Origin: Miltoncostaea oceani
GTDB taxonomy: Bacteria > Actinomycetota > Thermoleophilia > Miltoncostaeales > Miltoncostaeaceae
Direction: 5' to 3'
DNA: 64,000 nt
Assembly (NCBI RefSeq): GCF_018141545.1
Contig: NZ_CP064356.1
Coordinates: 2,307,001 to 2,371,000, forward strand
Shown here: one piece after another, positions 42,230-50,643 of the stretch
How positions within the stretch are numbered: position 1 is the stretch's first letter
Layout: every line of letters starts with the position of its first letter
Notes under the pieces: model-generated
Databases searched by the model: none
What the model was told of the DNA's origin: nothing
Seen by the model: only the letters and a program-made list of their open reading frames with translations
Translations under genes and position numbers: made by a program

Positions 42230-43837
42230 TCAGCTCAGGGCGGCCCTCAGGCGTTGCCGGCGGGTGGGGGTCCGCGTGAGGGAACCGAGCGCTCGGGCGA
42301 GGCGGTCGTGGGCGTCGAGCTCGGCCTCGACGGGGGCGACGACCAGGTCCGCGCCGACGACCTCGACGCGCCGTCGCAGCGCCCTCCCCGCGGCCCGGCC
42401 GCGGCGGCGCGCGGAGGCGCCGTTCACGAGGCGGGCGACGAAACCGGCGACGACCCCGGCGAGGGCTCCGCCGAGCAGCAGGGCCGTCGGCACCGGGATG
42501 CCCCACACCTCGGGAAGCGGCACCACGTCCTCGATCCTCAGCAGGCGCAGGCCGGCGAGCGCCACCAACCAGAGCGCGCCGGCGGCGACGACCAGCGCGA
42601 ACACCCACTGGAGCGCCCCCGCGGCCGCCCACCACCGCGGCGCGCCCACCCCGAGGTCGGTGCCGGCCACGGCGCGGTCCAGGGCGTCCGGCAGGGCGTC
42701 ACGCGAACCGAGGGCGGCGTCGCGCACCAGGCCCGGCCACGGGGCGGGCAACCCGTCGGACACCCCCGCGGCGAGGGCGCGGGCCGCGTTCTCGACGCCC
42801 GCGAGCGCCGCCGGGGACGGCGGGGCCATCGAGGTCCGCACCGCCTCCTGCGGGGACTCGGGCAGACGCAGCCGGCGCAGCGGATCGGGCCGCAGGCGCC
42901 GGACCCAGCGGACGAACGGCCACCCGGTCGCGAGGACACCGCGGCGCCGGTGCGCGCGCTCGACGGCGTCGACGACGGTCGGGGCGCCCGCGGCGACGGC
43001 GAGCGCGTCGACGAGGCGGTCGCGGGCGGCGCCGTCGACGCGGCGGGCGCCCTCCGGTCCGCACGACGCCGCGAGGGCCGCGGCGGTCGCGTCGACGTCG
43101 GCGTCGAGCCGCACCAGCGCCGCCTCCCGGGCGGCGACCCGCTCCGCGACGAGGCGGCGGACCGCGTCCACGCCCTCCCCCGTCCGCACCGACGCGGCGA
43201 GCACCGGGACGCCCGGGAGGTCATCGTCGGCGAGGAGACGCACCAGGTCCCCGCGGGCCCGGTCGCGGTCGCCGGCCGCCAGCAGGTCGACCTGGTTCAG
43301 CACCACCGCCATCGCGGCGGAGTGGGAGGCGAGACGGCGGAGGTAGCGGTCGTGCCACGCCGCGTCCGCGTACTTCTGGGGGTCGGTGACCCACACGACG
43401 AGGTCGACGAGGCCGACGAGCCGGTCGACCTCGGTGCGGTGGGCGCCCTCGACGGAGTCGAAGTCCGGCAGGTCGACGAGCACCAGCCCGTCGAGCGCCG
43501 GGTCGGCGGGGGCGCGGTGGCGGCGGCCGACCTCCAGCCAGTCGAGGAGGGCGGGGTTCGCCTCGCCCCACAGGGCGGCCGACGCCGCCGACGTCGTGGG
43601 ACGGCGGCGGCCGGCGGTCGCGACCTCCTCCCCCACCAGCGCGTTGAACAGCGACGACTTGCCCGCCCCCGTCGGTCCGGCGAGGGCGACGACGGTGGAC
43701 GCGAGGCCGAGGCCGAGGCGCGTACCGGCGCGGTCGACGACGGCGCGGGCGGGGCCGACGACGTCCTCCTCGAGGCGCCCGGTCGCGGCGGTGACGGCGT
43801 CGCCGAGCGCGGCGAGCCGGCCCTCGAGGTCGCTCAC
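42230..43837 (-). CDS. dynamin-like GTPase with C-terminal membrane helices (YfjP-like)
   Basis: The 535-aa protein has Walker A AGPTGAGKSSLFNAL (about residues 53-67), switch II DLPDFDSVEGAHR, and an NQVD specificity motif (VVLNQVDLL). A helical middle follows. Two TM segments (about 405-425, WVFALVVAAGALWLVALAGL, and about 445-465, ALLLGGALAGVVAGFVARL) lie near the C-terminus. Paired GTPases of this type act in membrane remodelling in actinobacteria. The GTG start overlaps the partner's stop as GTGA. Confidence 0.88.
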   Translation of the reverse strand: MSDLEGRLAALGDAVTAATGRLEEDVVGPARAVVDRAGTRLGLGLASTVVALAGPTGAGKSSLFNALVGEEVATAGRRRPTTSAASAALWGEANPALLDWLEVGRRHRAPADPALDGLVLVDLPDFDSVEGAHRTEVDRLVGLVDLVVWVTDPQKYADAAWHDRYLRRLASHSAAMAVVLNQVDLLAAGDRDRARGDLVRLLADDDLPGVPVLAASVRTGEGVDAVRRLVAERVAAREAALVRLDADVDATAAALAASCGPEGARRVDGAARDRLVDALAVAAGAPTVVDAVERAHRRRGVLATGWPFVRWVRRLRPDPLRRLRLPESPQEAVRTSMAPPSPAALAGVENAARALAAGVSDGLPAPWPGLVRDAALGSRDALPDALDRAVAGTDLGVGAPRWWAAAGALQWVFALVVAAGALWLVALAGLRLLRIEDVVPLPEVWGIPVPTALLLGGALAGVVAGFVARLVNGASARRRGRAAGRALRRRVEVVGADLVVAPVEAELDAHDRLARALGSLTRTPTRRQRLRAALS

Positions 43838-45531
43838 ACCCGGGCCCGCAGCAGCGCCGCCCGTGCCTCCAGCAGGGCGGCGAGGGCGTCCGGGGTCGCG
43901 ACGACCGGTTCGAGGAGGGCCTCGAAGCGTGCTGCCTCGGCCGCCATCACGGCGCGGACGCGGGTGAGCAGGTCGTCGCGGGCGCGGGCGGCGAGGGAGC
44001 GGACCGCCTGGTCGCCGAAGATCGCCTCCAGCACCTTCTGGCCGACCGCGGACGTGCCGCCGGCGACGACGACCTCGGCGCCGGTGAGCCCGCCGGTCTG
44101 CACGAACACGGCGAGCATCACGGTGAGGCCGGCCCCGTTGACGCCGAGCGACGCGAGCCGGGCGGTGGAGCGCTTGTCGGCGCCCTCGGTGCGCACGAGG
44201 TCGAAGACGTGGCCCTGCCACGCACGCACCTCGCGCTCCAGCTCCTCGCGCAGGCCGGGGGATGCGCCGTCGAGGCCGGCCTGCGCGGCGCCGAGCGCCC
44301 GGCCGGCGGGGTCGTCGTGCCACGCCCGGGTCGCGCGTTCGGCGGCCCGCTCCGCCGCGGCGCGGACGAGGGCCTCGACGCTGGTCTCGACGGCGGCGGC
44401 GACCTCCTCCTCGGGCCTGCGGCCCGAGAACGCCTGCTTGATGCGGTCGCGCGCCCGGCTGACGGTCGACTCGAGGCCCCGCATGACGTCGCCGGTGCCG
44501 ACCACCTCGTGCCACCGCGCGAGCACCTCGCCGCGCAGCAGCGCCCCCCCGCGCAGGGCGTCGTCGACCTCGCGGACGGCGCGGTCGTAGGCGCCGTCGA
44601 CCTCGGAGCGCAGCCGCCGGGCGGCGGTGTCCTCCTCCCCCACCGCGCGCTCCACGGCGGCGACGCGCGGGCCGACGCTGCCCATCGCGCCGGCGAGCGT
44701 CCGCTGGATCAGCGCGGCGCGGGCCTGCGCGTCCGCGGCGAGGGCGTCGAGCCACCGGCGGACGGGGGCGAGGGCCTCGTCCGGCAGCATCCCGCGCTCA
44801 CCCAGCTCCGCCTCGGGAACGACGAGCAGCTCGGTGTCCCCCAGCCCGCGGTCGGCGAGCATCGCCCGCAGGTGCACGGAGATCTCGTCGCCGGCGTCGT
44901 CGGGGACCCGGTCGAGCACCAGGGCGAGCGCGGTGCCGCGTTCGCGGGCGGCGTGCAGCAGCTCCCACGGGACGGCGTCGGCGTAGCGGGCGGCGGTGGT
45001 GACGAACAGCCACGCGTCGGCGGCCGCGAGCAGCTGGCGCGCGAGGGCGCGGTTCTCCTCCCGCACCGAGTCGACGTCGGGCGAGTCGAGCAGCGCGAGA
45101 CCGGCGGGCAGGGCGTCGGTGGGTGCGAGCACCAATGTCCCGGGTCCCACCTCCCCACCGGTGACGCGCGCGAGCCCCGGTAGGACGCGGTCGTCGGCGA
45201 ACCACGGCACGTCGGCGGGGTTGAGGGCGAGCACGGGGGCGCGCGTCGTGGGCCGCAGGACCCCGGCCGCGGACACCTCCGCCCCGAGGAGGCTGTTGAC
45301 GAGCGTGGACTTGCCGGCGCCCGTGGAGCCGCCGACGACCATCAGCAGGGGCGCGTCCCGTTGCCGCAGCCGCGGGAGGAGGTAGTCGTCGATCTGCGCG
45401 ACGAGGGCGTCGCGCACCCGCCGGCCCTCCTCCGACCCCGCGATCTCCAGGCCGAGTCGTACCCGCTGCAGCGCGTCACGCGCCTGCTCGAGCGCGGCGA
45501 CGGGTCCGTCGGGTGCCGCGGGGGATGTCAT
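43834..45531 (-). CDS. dynamin-like GTPase (partner of the membrane GTPase)
   Basis: The 565-aa protein has a short N-terminal helical region, then Walker A VGGSTGAGKSTLVNSLLG (about residues 67-84), RPTTRAP (switch I Thr), LLDSPDVDSVREEN (switch II) and LALVLDRVPDD (variant of NKxD). A long coiled-coil stalk runs from about 260 to 430. A weakly hydrophobic loop near 470-490 (GVNGAGLTVMLAVFVQTGG) may be a membrane paddle. It is co-translated with the following GTPase, suggesting a heteromeric dynamin pair used in division, sporulation-like processes or membrane repair. Confidence 0.88.
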   Translation of the reverse strand: MTSPAAPDGPVAALEQARDALQRVRLGLEIAGSEEGRRVRDALVAQIDDYLLPRLRQRDAPLLMVVGGSTGAGKSTLVNSLLGAEVSAAGVLRPTTRAPVLALNPADVPWFADDRVLPGLARVTGGEVGPGTLVLAPTDALPAGLALLDSPDVDSVREENRALARQLLAAADAWLFVTTAARYADAVPWELLHAARERGTALALVLDRVPDDAGDEISVHLRAMLADRGLGDTELLVVPEAELGERGMLPDEALAPVRRWLDALAADAQARAALIQRTLAGAMGSVGPRVAAVERAVGEEDTAARRLRSEVDGAYDRAVREVDDALRGGALLRGEVLARWHEVVGTGDVMRGLESTVSRARDRIKQAFSGRRPEEEVAAAVETSVEALVRAAAERAAERATRAWHDDPAGRALGAAQAGLDGASPGLREELEREVRAWQGHVFDLVRTEGADKRSTARLASLGVNGAGLTVMLAVFVQTGGLTGAEVVVAGGTSAVGQKVLEAIFGDQAVRSLAARARDDLLTRVRAVMAAEAARFEALLEPVVATPDALAALLEARAALLRARV

Positions 45532-45607
45532 CGCCGCACGGTACCCCTCCGGGGGGCGCGGCGAACCGCTCCCGCCCGGATCGCGTTCGCACGCCCGTCG
45601 ACGACGA

Positions 45608-45632
45608 CGGCCGGCCCCGGGGGGGCCGGCCG
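45608..45632 (-). terminator. hairpin downstream of the tRNA
   Basis: CGGCCGGCCCC and GGGGCCGGCCG form a perfect 11-bp stem with a GGG loop, 8 nt past the 3' end of the tRNA gene. Confidence 0.7.
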
Positions 45633-45639
45633 CGTCCGA

Positions 45640-45723
45640 TGCGCGTGAGAGGACTCGAACCTCCACATGGTTGCCCATACAGCGACCTGAACGCTGCGCG
45701 TCTACCAATTCCGCCACACGCGC
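45640..45723 (-). tRNA. tRNA-Leu (anticodon CAG)
   Basis: The 84-nt class-II tRNA folds with a 7-bp acceptor stem (GCGCGTG / CACGCGC), a D-arm with GAATTGGTAGA, an anticodon stem CAGCG/CGCTG around loop TTCAGGT (anticodon CAG), a long variable arm (ATGG-GCAA-CCAT), and a T-loop TTCGAGT. The discriminator is A. The long variable arm and discriminator A are leucine-specific. CCA is not encoded. Confidence 0.97.
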
Positions 45724-45879
45724 GTGGGGCCAGGGGAGGATACCGGTTCCCCCGCCGGGTGCGCGCACCCGGGCGCCGCCCCGGCCCGCGGACGGCCCCG
45801 ATCGCGCCTCCGGCACCGGGCGGGGTGGTGCTCCGGGGACGGGCCGGGAATAGACTCGCGGGGTCACCGGGAGCCGCCG

Positions 45880-46710
45880 ATGTCGCTGCCACCCAGCGTG
45901 TTCCGCGAGGACCCGTCGCAGTTCGACGGGAGGGGCCTCGGTCGGCGCGACCCGGCGTACATCCGGGAGCTGCTGCCGGTGATGGAGCTGTTCTACCGGT
46001 ACTACTTCCGCGCGTCGGCGACCGGGCTCGAGAACCTGCCGCGGACGGGGCCCGCGCTCGTCGTCGGGAACCACAGCGGCGGGATCATGACCCCCGACAC
46101 CGCCATGACGCTGCACGCGTGGATGACGGCGCTCGGACCGGAGTCGCCGGTCTACGGGCTGGTGCACCCCGCGATCTTCGGGATCCCCTGGCTCAACGTG
46201 CACACCATGAAGATCGGGGGCATCAGCGCCCACCCCCGGCAGGCGATGGAGGCCCTCGACGACGGGGCCGTGGTGCTCGTCTACCCGGGCGGCGGCGACG
46301 AGGTGTACCGCAGCTACGCCCGCCGCAACGAGGTCGACCTGATGGGCCGCACCGGGTTCATCAAGCTGGCGGTCCGCCACGGCGCGCCGATCGTCCCGCT
46401 GGTCGCCGTCGGCGGGCACGAGACGCTGATCGTGGTGCACGACGGCGAGGGCCTCGCCCGCCGGCTCGGCCTCGACCGCCGCGGGCTCCCCCGGTTGCCG
46501 GTGGCCCTCACCTGGCCGTGGGGCGTCAGCGTCGGCTTCACCTACAACATCCCCTTCCCGGCGCGGATCGACATCCGCGTCGGGGAACCGATCGACCTCG
46601 GCGTCGGGCCCTCCGACATGCGCGACCGCCGCGTGGTGCGCGCCTGCTACGAGCGGGTCGAGGGCCGGATGCAGGAGATGATGGACGAGATGGTCGCCGC
46701 CCGGGCATGA
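45880..46710 (+). CDS. PlsC-type acyltransferase (hemolysin/DAGAT-like)
   Basis: The 276-aa protein has the acyltransferase block VVGNHSGGIMTPDTAM (HX4D variant), block II around GLVHPAIFGIPWL, block III VLVYPGGGDEVYRSYARR, and IVPLVAVGGHETL. The pattern is of the family that includes diacylglycerol acyltransferase-like bacterial proteins. A TAGACT box lies upstream with a short leader, and CGGGAGC serves as ribosome site. Its stop overlaps the polyprenyl synthase start as ATGA, so acyl transfer and isoprenoid synthesis are coupled here. Confidence 0.9.
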   Translation: MSLPPSVFREDPSQFDGRGLGRRDPAYIRELLPVMELFYRYYFRASATGLENLPRTGPALVVGNHSGGIMTPDTAMTLHAWMTALGPESPVYGLVHPAIFGIPWLNVHTMKIGGISAHPRQAMEALDDGAVVLVYPGGGDEVYRSYARRNEVDLMGRTGFIKLAVRHGAPIVPLVAVGGHETLIVVHDGEGLARRLGLDRRGLPRLPVALTWPWGVSVGFTYNIPFPARIDIRVGEPIDLGVGPSDMRDRRVVRACYERVEGRMQEMMDEMVAARA

Positions 46711-47804
46711 CCTCGGCCGCCCGCACCGCCACCGGGTCCTCCATGCGCGACAAGGAGCGGGCGGGCCGGGAGGGGTCCGGCCACGACCTCTTCTTCGAGA
46801 CGCTCGCCCGGTACCGCGAGGAGGTCCTGGAGGAGCTGCGGGCGCTCATCCCCGACAACGGGTACCGGGGCGTCCTCTACGACCTGATGCTCGAGTACCC
46901 CCTGCGCGAGGGGAAGGGGTTCCGGCCCGCCCTGTGCCTCGCGACGTGCCAGGGCTGCGGGGGGCGCCTCGCCGACGCGGTCACCTCCGCCGCCGCCCTC
47001 GAGCTGTTCCACAACGCGTTCCTGATCCACGACGACCTGGAGGACGGGTCGCTGGACCGCCGCGGCCGGCCGACCCTCCACGCCACCCACGGCGTCGCGA
47101 TCGCGGCGAACGTCGGCGACGGGATGAACGTGCTCGCGCTCGGGACGCTGCTGCGCAACGTGGAGATCATCGGGCTGCAGCGGGCGCTCGCCACGGTGCG
47201 GGAGGCGGAGCGGATGGCGCGGGAGTCGGTCGAGGGCCAGGCCATCGAGCTGGACTGGATCCGGCGCAACAGCCCGGACCTCGGGGTGCGCGACTACCTG
47301 ACGATGTGCCGCAAGAAGACCTGCTGGTACACGTGCATCGCCCCGATGCGGATCGGGGCGCTGATCGCGGGGGTCCCGCCGGCCCGCCTGCGCGCGTTCG
47401 ACGGGTTCGGCTTCCACGTGGGGGCGGCGTTCCAGATCCAGGACGACGTGCTGAACCTGACGGCGGAGGAGGACCTCTACGGGAAGGAGATCGGCGGGGA
47501 CATCGCGGAGGGCAAGCGGACGGTGATGGTCGTGCACGCCCTGCGCACCGCGCGTCCGCGCGACCGGGCCCGCCTGCTGCGCATCTACGGCAAGGAGCGC
47601 CGGGACAAGACCGACGCCGAGATCGCGTTCGTCCGCGCGACGATGGACGCGTGCGGGTCGATCGACTTCGCCCGCGCCCTCGCCCACCGGCTCGCGCTGC
47701 GGGCGGAGGCGTCGTTCGAGCGGGACCTCCGCTGGATCCCGTCGTCGCCCCACCGGCGCTTCCTCGGGCAGATGATCGACTACATGGTCACGCGGCGGAT
47801 GTAG
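46707..47804 (+). CDS. polyprenyl (isoprenyl) diphosphate synthase
   Basis: The protein is about 365 aa from the ATGA overlap, or 353 aa from ATG 46743. It is a trans-isoprenyl synthase: YPLREGKGFRPALCLA, the first Asp-rich motif LIHDDLEDGS (DDxED), RRGRPTLHATHG, and the second QIQDDVLNLTAEEDLYGKE (DDxxN). A KRTVMVVHAL segment follows. The second motif lacks the canonical final Asp, as in some carotenoid-type and variant synthases. The product length cannot be read directly. It could supply a geranylgeranyl-type lipid to the neighbouring CrtC-like protein. Confidence 0.92.
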   Translation: MTSAARTATGSSMRDKERAGREGSGHDLFFETLARYREEVLEELRALIPDNGYRGVLYDLMLEYPLREGKGFRPALCLATCQGCGGRLADAVTSAAALELFHNAFLIHDDLEDGSLDRRGRPTLHATHGVAIAANVGDGMNVLALGTLLRNVEIIGLQRALATVREAERMARESVEGQAIELDWIRRNSPDLGVRDYLTMCRKKTCWYTCIAPMRIGALIAGVPPARLRAFDGFGFHVGAAFQIQDDVLNLTAEEDLYGKEIGGDIAEGKRTVMVVHALRTARPRDRARLLRIYGKERRDKTDAEIAFVRATMDACGSIDFARALAHRLALRAEASFERDLRWIPSSPHRRFLGQMIDYMVTRRM

Positions 47805-48234
47805 GCGCCCCGGGAGCCACGGCCCGGTAGTCGTCGAGCAGCAGCCGCACCCCCGCGGAGCGGACGGCCCCGTCGACGAACGCCACCAGCGCGCGCGCCA
47901 GGGCGAGCGCCGTCCCGAGGTCGCCGCGCACGTCCAGCCGGCCCGCCTCGACGGCGCCGAGCAGGTCGAGCCGCCCGTCGATCAGGTCGAGCACCACCCC
48001 CTCGCCCGCGGTGACCCACCCCGACGGGGGCCGCGTCCCGCGCCGGCGCACGCGCACCCGGTCGCCGTGCACCTCCACGGTGACGCGCTCGCCGCCGACG
48101 TCGAGGCGGGTGGCGCCGGCGCGCAGCTCGTCGACCAGGCGGTGGAACGCCGCCGGGGCCTCGGCCTCCAGCAGCACCAGCGCCCGCCGCAGGAACACGG
48201 CGGTGGTCGCGTCCGGCGGCGGCGCGCCCGCCAT
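47788..48234 (-). CDS. SCP2-like sterol/lipid-carrier domain protein
   Basis: The 148-aa protein has an N-terminal helix and a beta core GERVTVEVHGDRVRVRRRG, then GVVLDLIDGRLDLLGAVEAG and RLDVRGDLGTALALARALVAF. This last SCP2 pattern (a G-x-hydrophobic strand, then the helix that closes a lipid cavity) is suggestive rather than certain. It is the last gene of the eight-gene operon, starting 1 nt after the previous stop, and overlaps the end of the convergent polyprenyl synthase by 17 nt. Confidence 0.7.
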   Translation of the reverse strand: MAGAPPPDATTAVFLRRALVLLEAEAPAAFHRLVDELRAGATRLDVGGERVTVEVHGDRVRVRRRGTRPPSGWVTAGEGVVLDLIDGRLDLLGAVEAGRLDVRGDLGTALALARALVAFVDGAVRSAGVRLLLDDYRAVAPGAPTSAA

Positions 48235-48235
48235 G

Positions 48236-49279
48236 TCAGGCGCCCATGAACTCGACGACGGCGCGGGCGCGGAACGCGACGTCGCGACCGGCGACGCGGC
48301 CGTCGACGTCCATGTCGCCGACGACCTCGGCGAGGCGGACGAACCCCGTCCCCATCTCGCTCGGCACGAGGACCTCGATCGCGTCGTCCGGGACGAACCG
48401 GAGCGCGAGGCCGTCCGCGCCGTCCCCGGCCTCCGCCTCCAGCACCGCGGGGATGCCGGACGCGGCGCCCTGGGCCAGCAGCCCCATCACGCCGGGCACC
48501 CGCGGCGGCGGCGGGCCGCCGCGGCGTCCCCGCATCCGCGCCCGCAGGTCGTGGCGGGTGAACACCCGCACCAGGTCGGACCCGCTCCAGACCGACAGCG
48601 TGTGCTCCTTCGCGACGGCGCCGCCCCGGTCGGACGTCCGGTCGTAGACGACGGTGAGGGGCGGGCCGTCCGGGCCGCCGGCGGGTTCGCGCGCGACGCC
48701 CCACTGCCAGCCGAAGTCCTCGCCCCACCACCACCGGCCCCAGTTGTGGTCGTGGTAGCCGCGCCAGCCGTCGAGGGCGCCCCGCCGGCCCGGCAGGCGG
48801 GCCACCCCCTCCACCGTGAGGTCGGGGACGATGAGCCAGTTTACGTGCCCGCTGCCGACGGGCGTGTCGTGCCAGATCATCGCGGGCGCCGCCGCGGGGG
48901 TGAGCACCGCCCGCACCGCCACCGAGCGGTCGCGCAGCGCCGCCGACACGTGGTATCGGCCGCCCCGGTAGCCGACGCGCTGGCGCCCCACCCGCAGCGC
49001 GGGCGAGCGCGCCGACAGGCGGGCGTCACCGCCGTCGTAGAGGTCGACGCCCCCCGCCCACCCCCCGGGTCCGTGCGCGAGGAGCACCACCTTCGCCTGG
49101 CCGCCCCCGGATCCCGCCAGGTCGCCGTCGACGCTGAGGTTGACGATCACGGTGCGGTCGCCGCCGTCGAACAGGACGAAGTGCTGCCACTCCTTGTACC
49201 GGACGGCGTCCGGCGCCCCCGGCTCGGGCGGGTGCAGCCGGTCGGCGACGGACAGGACCATGCCGGCGGAGGTCGTCAC
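48236..49279 (-). CDS. CrtC/AttH-like lipocalin-type protein
   Basis: The 347-aa protein from GTG 49279 (GTGA overlap) has a two-domain beta architecture with the family signature RGYHDHNWGRWWWGEDFGWQWG, preceded by WLIVPDLTVEG. The family contains hydroxyneurosporene synthase (carotenoid 1,2-hydratase) and AttH. It binds or hydrates long hydrophobic isoprenoids. There is no signal peptide, so it is cytoplasmic. It lies beside an SCP2-like protein and a convergent isoprenyl synthase, which supports an isoprenoid or lipid substrate. An ATG at 49261 is an alternative start. Confidence 0.82.
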   Translation of the reverse strand: MTTSAGMVLSVADRLHPPEPGAPDAVRYKEWQHFVLFDGGDRTVIVNLSVDGDLAGSGGGQAKVVLLAHGPGGWAGGVDLYDGGDARLSARSPALRVGRQRVGYRGGRYHVSAALRDRSVAVRAVLTPAAAPAMIWHDTPVGSGHVNWLIVPDLTVEGVARLPGRRGALDGWRGYHDHNWGRWWWGEDFGWQWGVAREPAGGPDGPPLTVVYDRTSDRGGAVAKEHTLSVWSGSDLVRVFTRHDLRARMRGRRGGPPPPRVPGVMGLLAQGAASGIPAVLEAEAGDGADGLALRFVPDDAIEVLVPSEMGTGFVRLAEVVGDMDVDGRVAGRDVAFRARAVVEFMGA

Positions 49280-49425
49280 CGCAGCAGCGGGCCGTCGTCG
49301 TGGCGGGCCGGCGGGACCCACGGGTCCGGGGGCCCGGCGCCGAGGGCGTCGTCGGCGAGCGCGACGAGCCCCAGCATCGCGAGCAGGAACGGGTCGCGCT
49401 CGTCGAACTCGTCGTCGTCAGGCAC
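49276..49425 (-). CDS. 49-aa acidic protein in the eight-gene operon
   Basis: This short gene encodes an acidic N-terminus (PDDDEFDERDPF), one hydrophobic helix (LLAMLGLVALADDALGAG) and a Pro-rich tail (PPDPWVPPARHDD). The GTG lies 8 nt inside the upstream gene, and its stop overlaps the CrtC-like start as GTGA. The tight packing on both sides makes it a real coding gene. The short helix may be a docking segment. Family unknown. Confidence 0.7.
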   Translation of the reverse strand: MPDDDEFDERDPFLLAMLGLVALADDALGAGPPDPWVPPARHDDGPLLR

Positions 49426-49780
49426 GCCCGGCCGTCCCGACGGTCACCCGCAGCGCCGGTCCCGGCGGCGCGGCGTCCTCCGCGGCGAGCAACGCCAGGA
49501 TGTCGTCGGCCATCGCGCGCGGCGAGCCCGGCCCCCGGTCCGCGCCGGTCAGGAACAGGCCGAGGCCGGCCGCGTCCCAGCGGGCCCGGCCGTCGCGCGC
49601 CAGCGACCCCTCGCGCAGCACGTGCCGCCACCTCTCGCCGGCGGGCGTCGCGGCGAAGCGGCGACCCTCGTCGATCAGGGCGAGCAACAGGCCCCGCAGC
49701 AGCGCCCGCTCGAGGCGATCCCCCCCGCCCGCGGCCCCCGCGGGGACACCGACGACGCGCAGGACGGGGGGCGCGGTCAC
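49418..49780 (-). CDS. 120-aa helical hypothetical protein in the eight-gene operon
   Basis: The protein is mostly helical: RLERALLRGLLLALIDEGRR, then GERWRHVLREGSLARDG, then MADDILALLAAEDA. A short beta end follows (ALRVTVGTAG). It has no signal or TM helix. It starts with GTG in a GTGA overlap with the lysine-tail gene upstream and overlaps the 49-aa gene downstream. The family is not recognised. Confidence 0.75.
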   Translation of the reverse strand: MTAPPVLRVVGVPAGAAGGGDRLERALLRGLLLALIDEGRRFAATPAGERWRHVLREGSLARDGRARWDAAGLGLFLTGADRGPGSPRAMADDILALLAAEDAAPPGPALRVTVGTAGRA

Positions 49781-50643
49781 GTCCCCTCCCCGGCCGGTCG
49801 CCTCGCCGCCCGCGTCGTGGCCGCCGGTCTCCCGGTCGCGGGTCTCTTCGTCGCGGCCGTCTTCGCCGCGGGTTTCTTCGCCGCAGGCTTCTTCGCCGCA
49901 GGCTTCTTCGCCGCGGGCTTCTTCGCCGCGGGCTTCCCGGCCGCGGGGGTCCGCGCGGCGGGGGCCGGGGCGGGGCGGTCCTCCACGTCGAGGCGCACCG
50001 CGATGCGGACCGCGTCGACGCCGGCGGCGGAGATGGTGCTGCGGTGGGTCGTGCCGGGCTCGAGGTCGGCGGGGACGGGCACGATCACCGTCACGGGGAC
50101 CTCCTGCCCCGGGGTGAGCTCGGCCCGGGGCGGGTCGAAGGCGACGGCCGGCCGGGTGACGTCGTCCGACCCGTCGCGGCGGAACGGACCGGCGACGAGC
50201 TCCACGGTCATCACCGTGGTCGTGGTGTTCTCGACCCGGAACGCGGCCCGCGCGGTGCCGCCGGGCGGGGCGGCGAGGCGCATCTCCGGGTCCTCCGCCG
50301 CCGGCGTCGCCTCCTCCGCGGGCCCGGCGCCGAGGAGGGCCCGTGTGCGCTCGTGGAACTCGGCCGTCATGTCCACGAGGGCGGAGTAGTACTCGAGGTG
50401 GAGCCGCACGAGCTCCTTAACGACCCCGTCGCCGGGGGGAGCGGCCGCCACCGCCGCCGCTCCCCCCGCCGGGCGGCCACCGTTTGCATCCGCATGCCAG
50501 CGGCCGAGGAGGTCCGCGCCACCCCGGATCGCCGCGAGGTCGGCCTTCAGCTTGCGGGCGACGAGGTCGCCCACCATCCGCCGCACCTCCGGGTCACCGA
50601 GGATCACCCCGAGACCGGTCGGATCGGGCGGCAGGCCCGACAT
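49777..50643 (-). CDS. helical/Ig-like protein with a histone-H1-like lysine tail
   Basis: The 288-aa protein has an N-terminal helical part (about residues 15-48 and 73-105, VVKELVRLHLEYYSALVDMT), an Ig/CARDB-like beta domain (about 125-222: AAFRVENTTTTVMTVELVAG, then LTPGQEVPVTVIVPVP), and a C-terminal tail (about 232-288) of KKPAA repeats plus RRPAG. Such tails bind DNA or RNA in H1-like proteins and in the polyester-granule protein PhaF. It may tether a lipid or polymer granule to the chromosome, but that is an inference. Its start overlaps the upstream stop as TGATG. Confidence 0.8.
   Translation of the reverse strand: MSGLPPDPTGLGVILGDPEVRRMVGDLVARKLKADLAAIRGGADLLGRWHADANGGRPAGGAAAVAAAPPGDGVVKELVRLHLEYYSALVDMTAEFHERTRALLGAGPAEEATPAAEDPEMRLAAPPGGTARAAFRVENTTTTVMTVELVAGPFRRDGSDDVTRPAVAFDPPRAELTPGQEVPVTVIVPVPADLEPGTTHRSTISAAGVDAVRIAVRLDVEDRPAPAPAARTPAAGKPAAKKPAAKKPAAKKPAAKKPAAKTAATKRPATGRPAATTRAARRPAGEGT
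49859..49933 (-). repeat. 15-bp tandem repeat encoding KKPAA
   Basis: Five in-frame copies of TTCTTCGCCGC(A/G)GG(C/T) on the plus strand (units at 49859, 49874, 49889, 49904 and 49919) encode the lysine-alanine-proline tail. The last four are identical except for one A/G position, so the tract is likely to expand and contract. Confidence 0.85.

Noticed and set aside
42230-44755. A single fused 841-codon GTPase frame on the minus strand
   Set aside because: The upstream third lies antisense-frame within the partner GTPase gene. The true start is the GTG at 43837 in a GTGA overlap.
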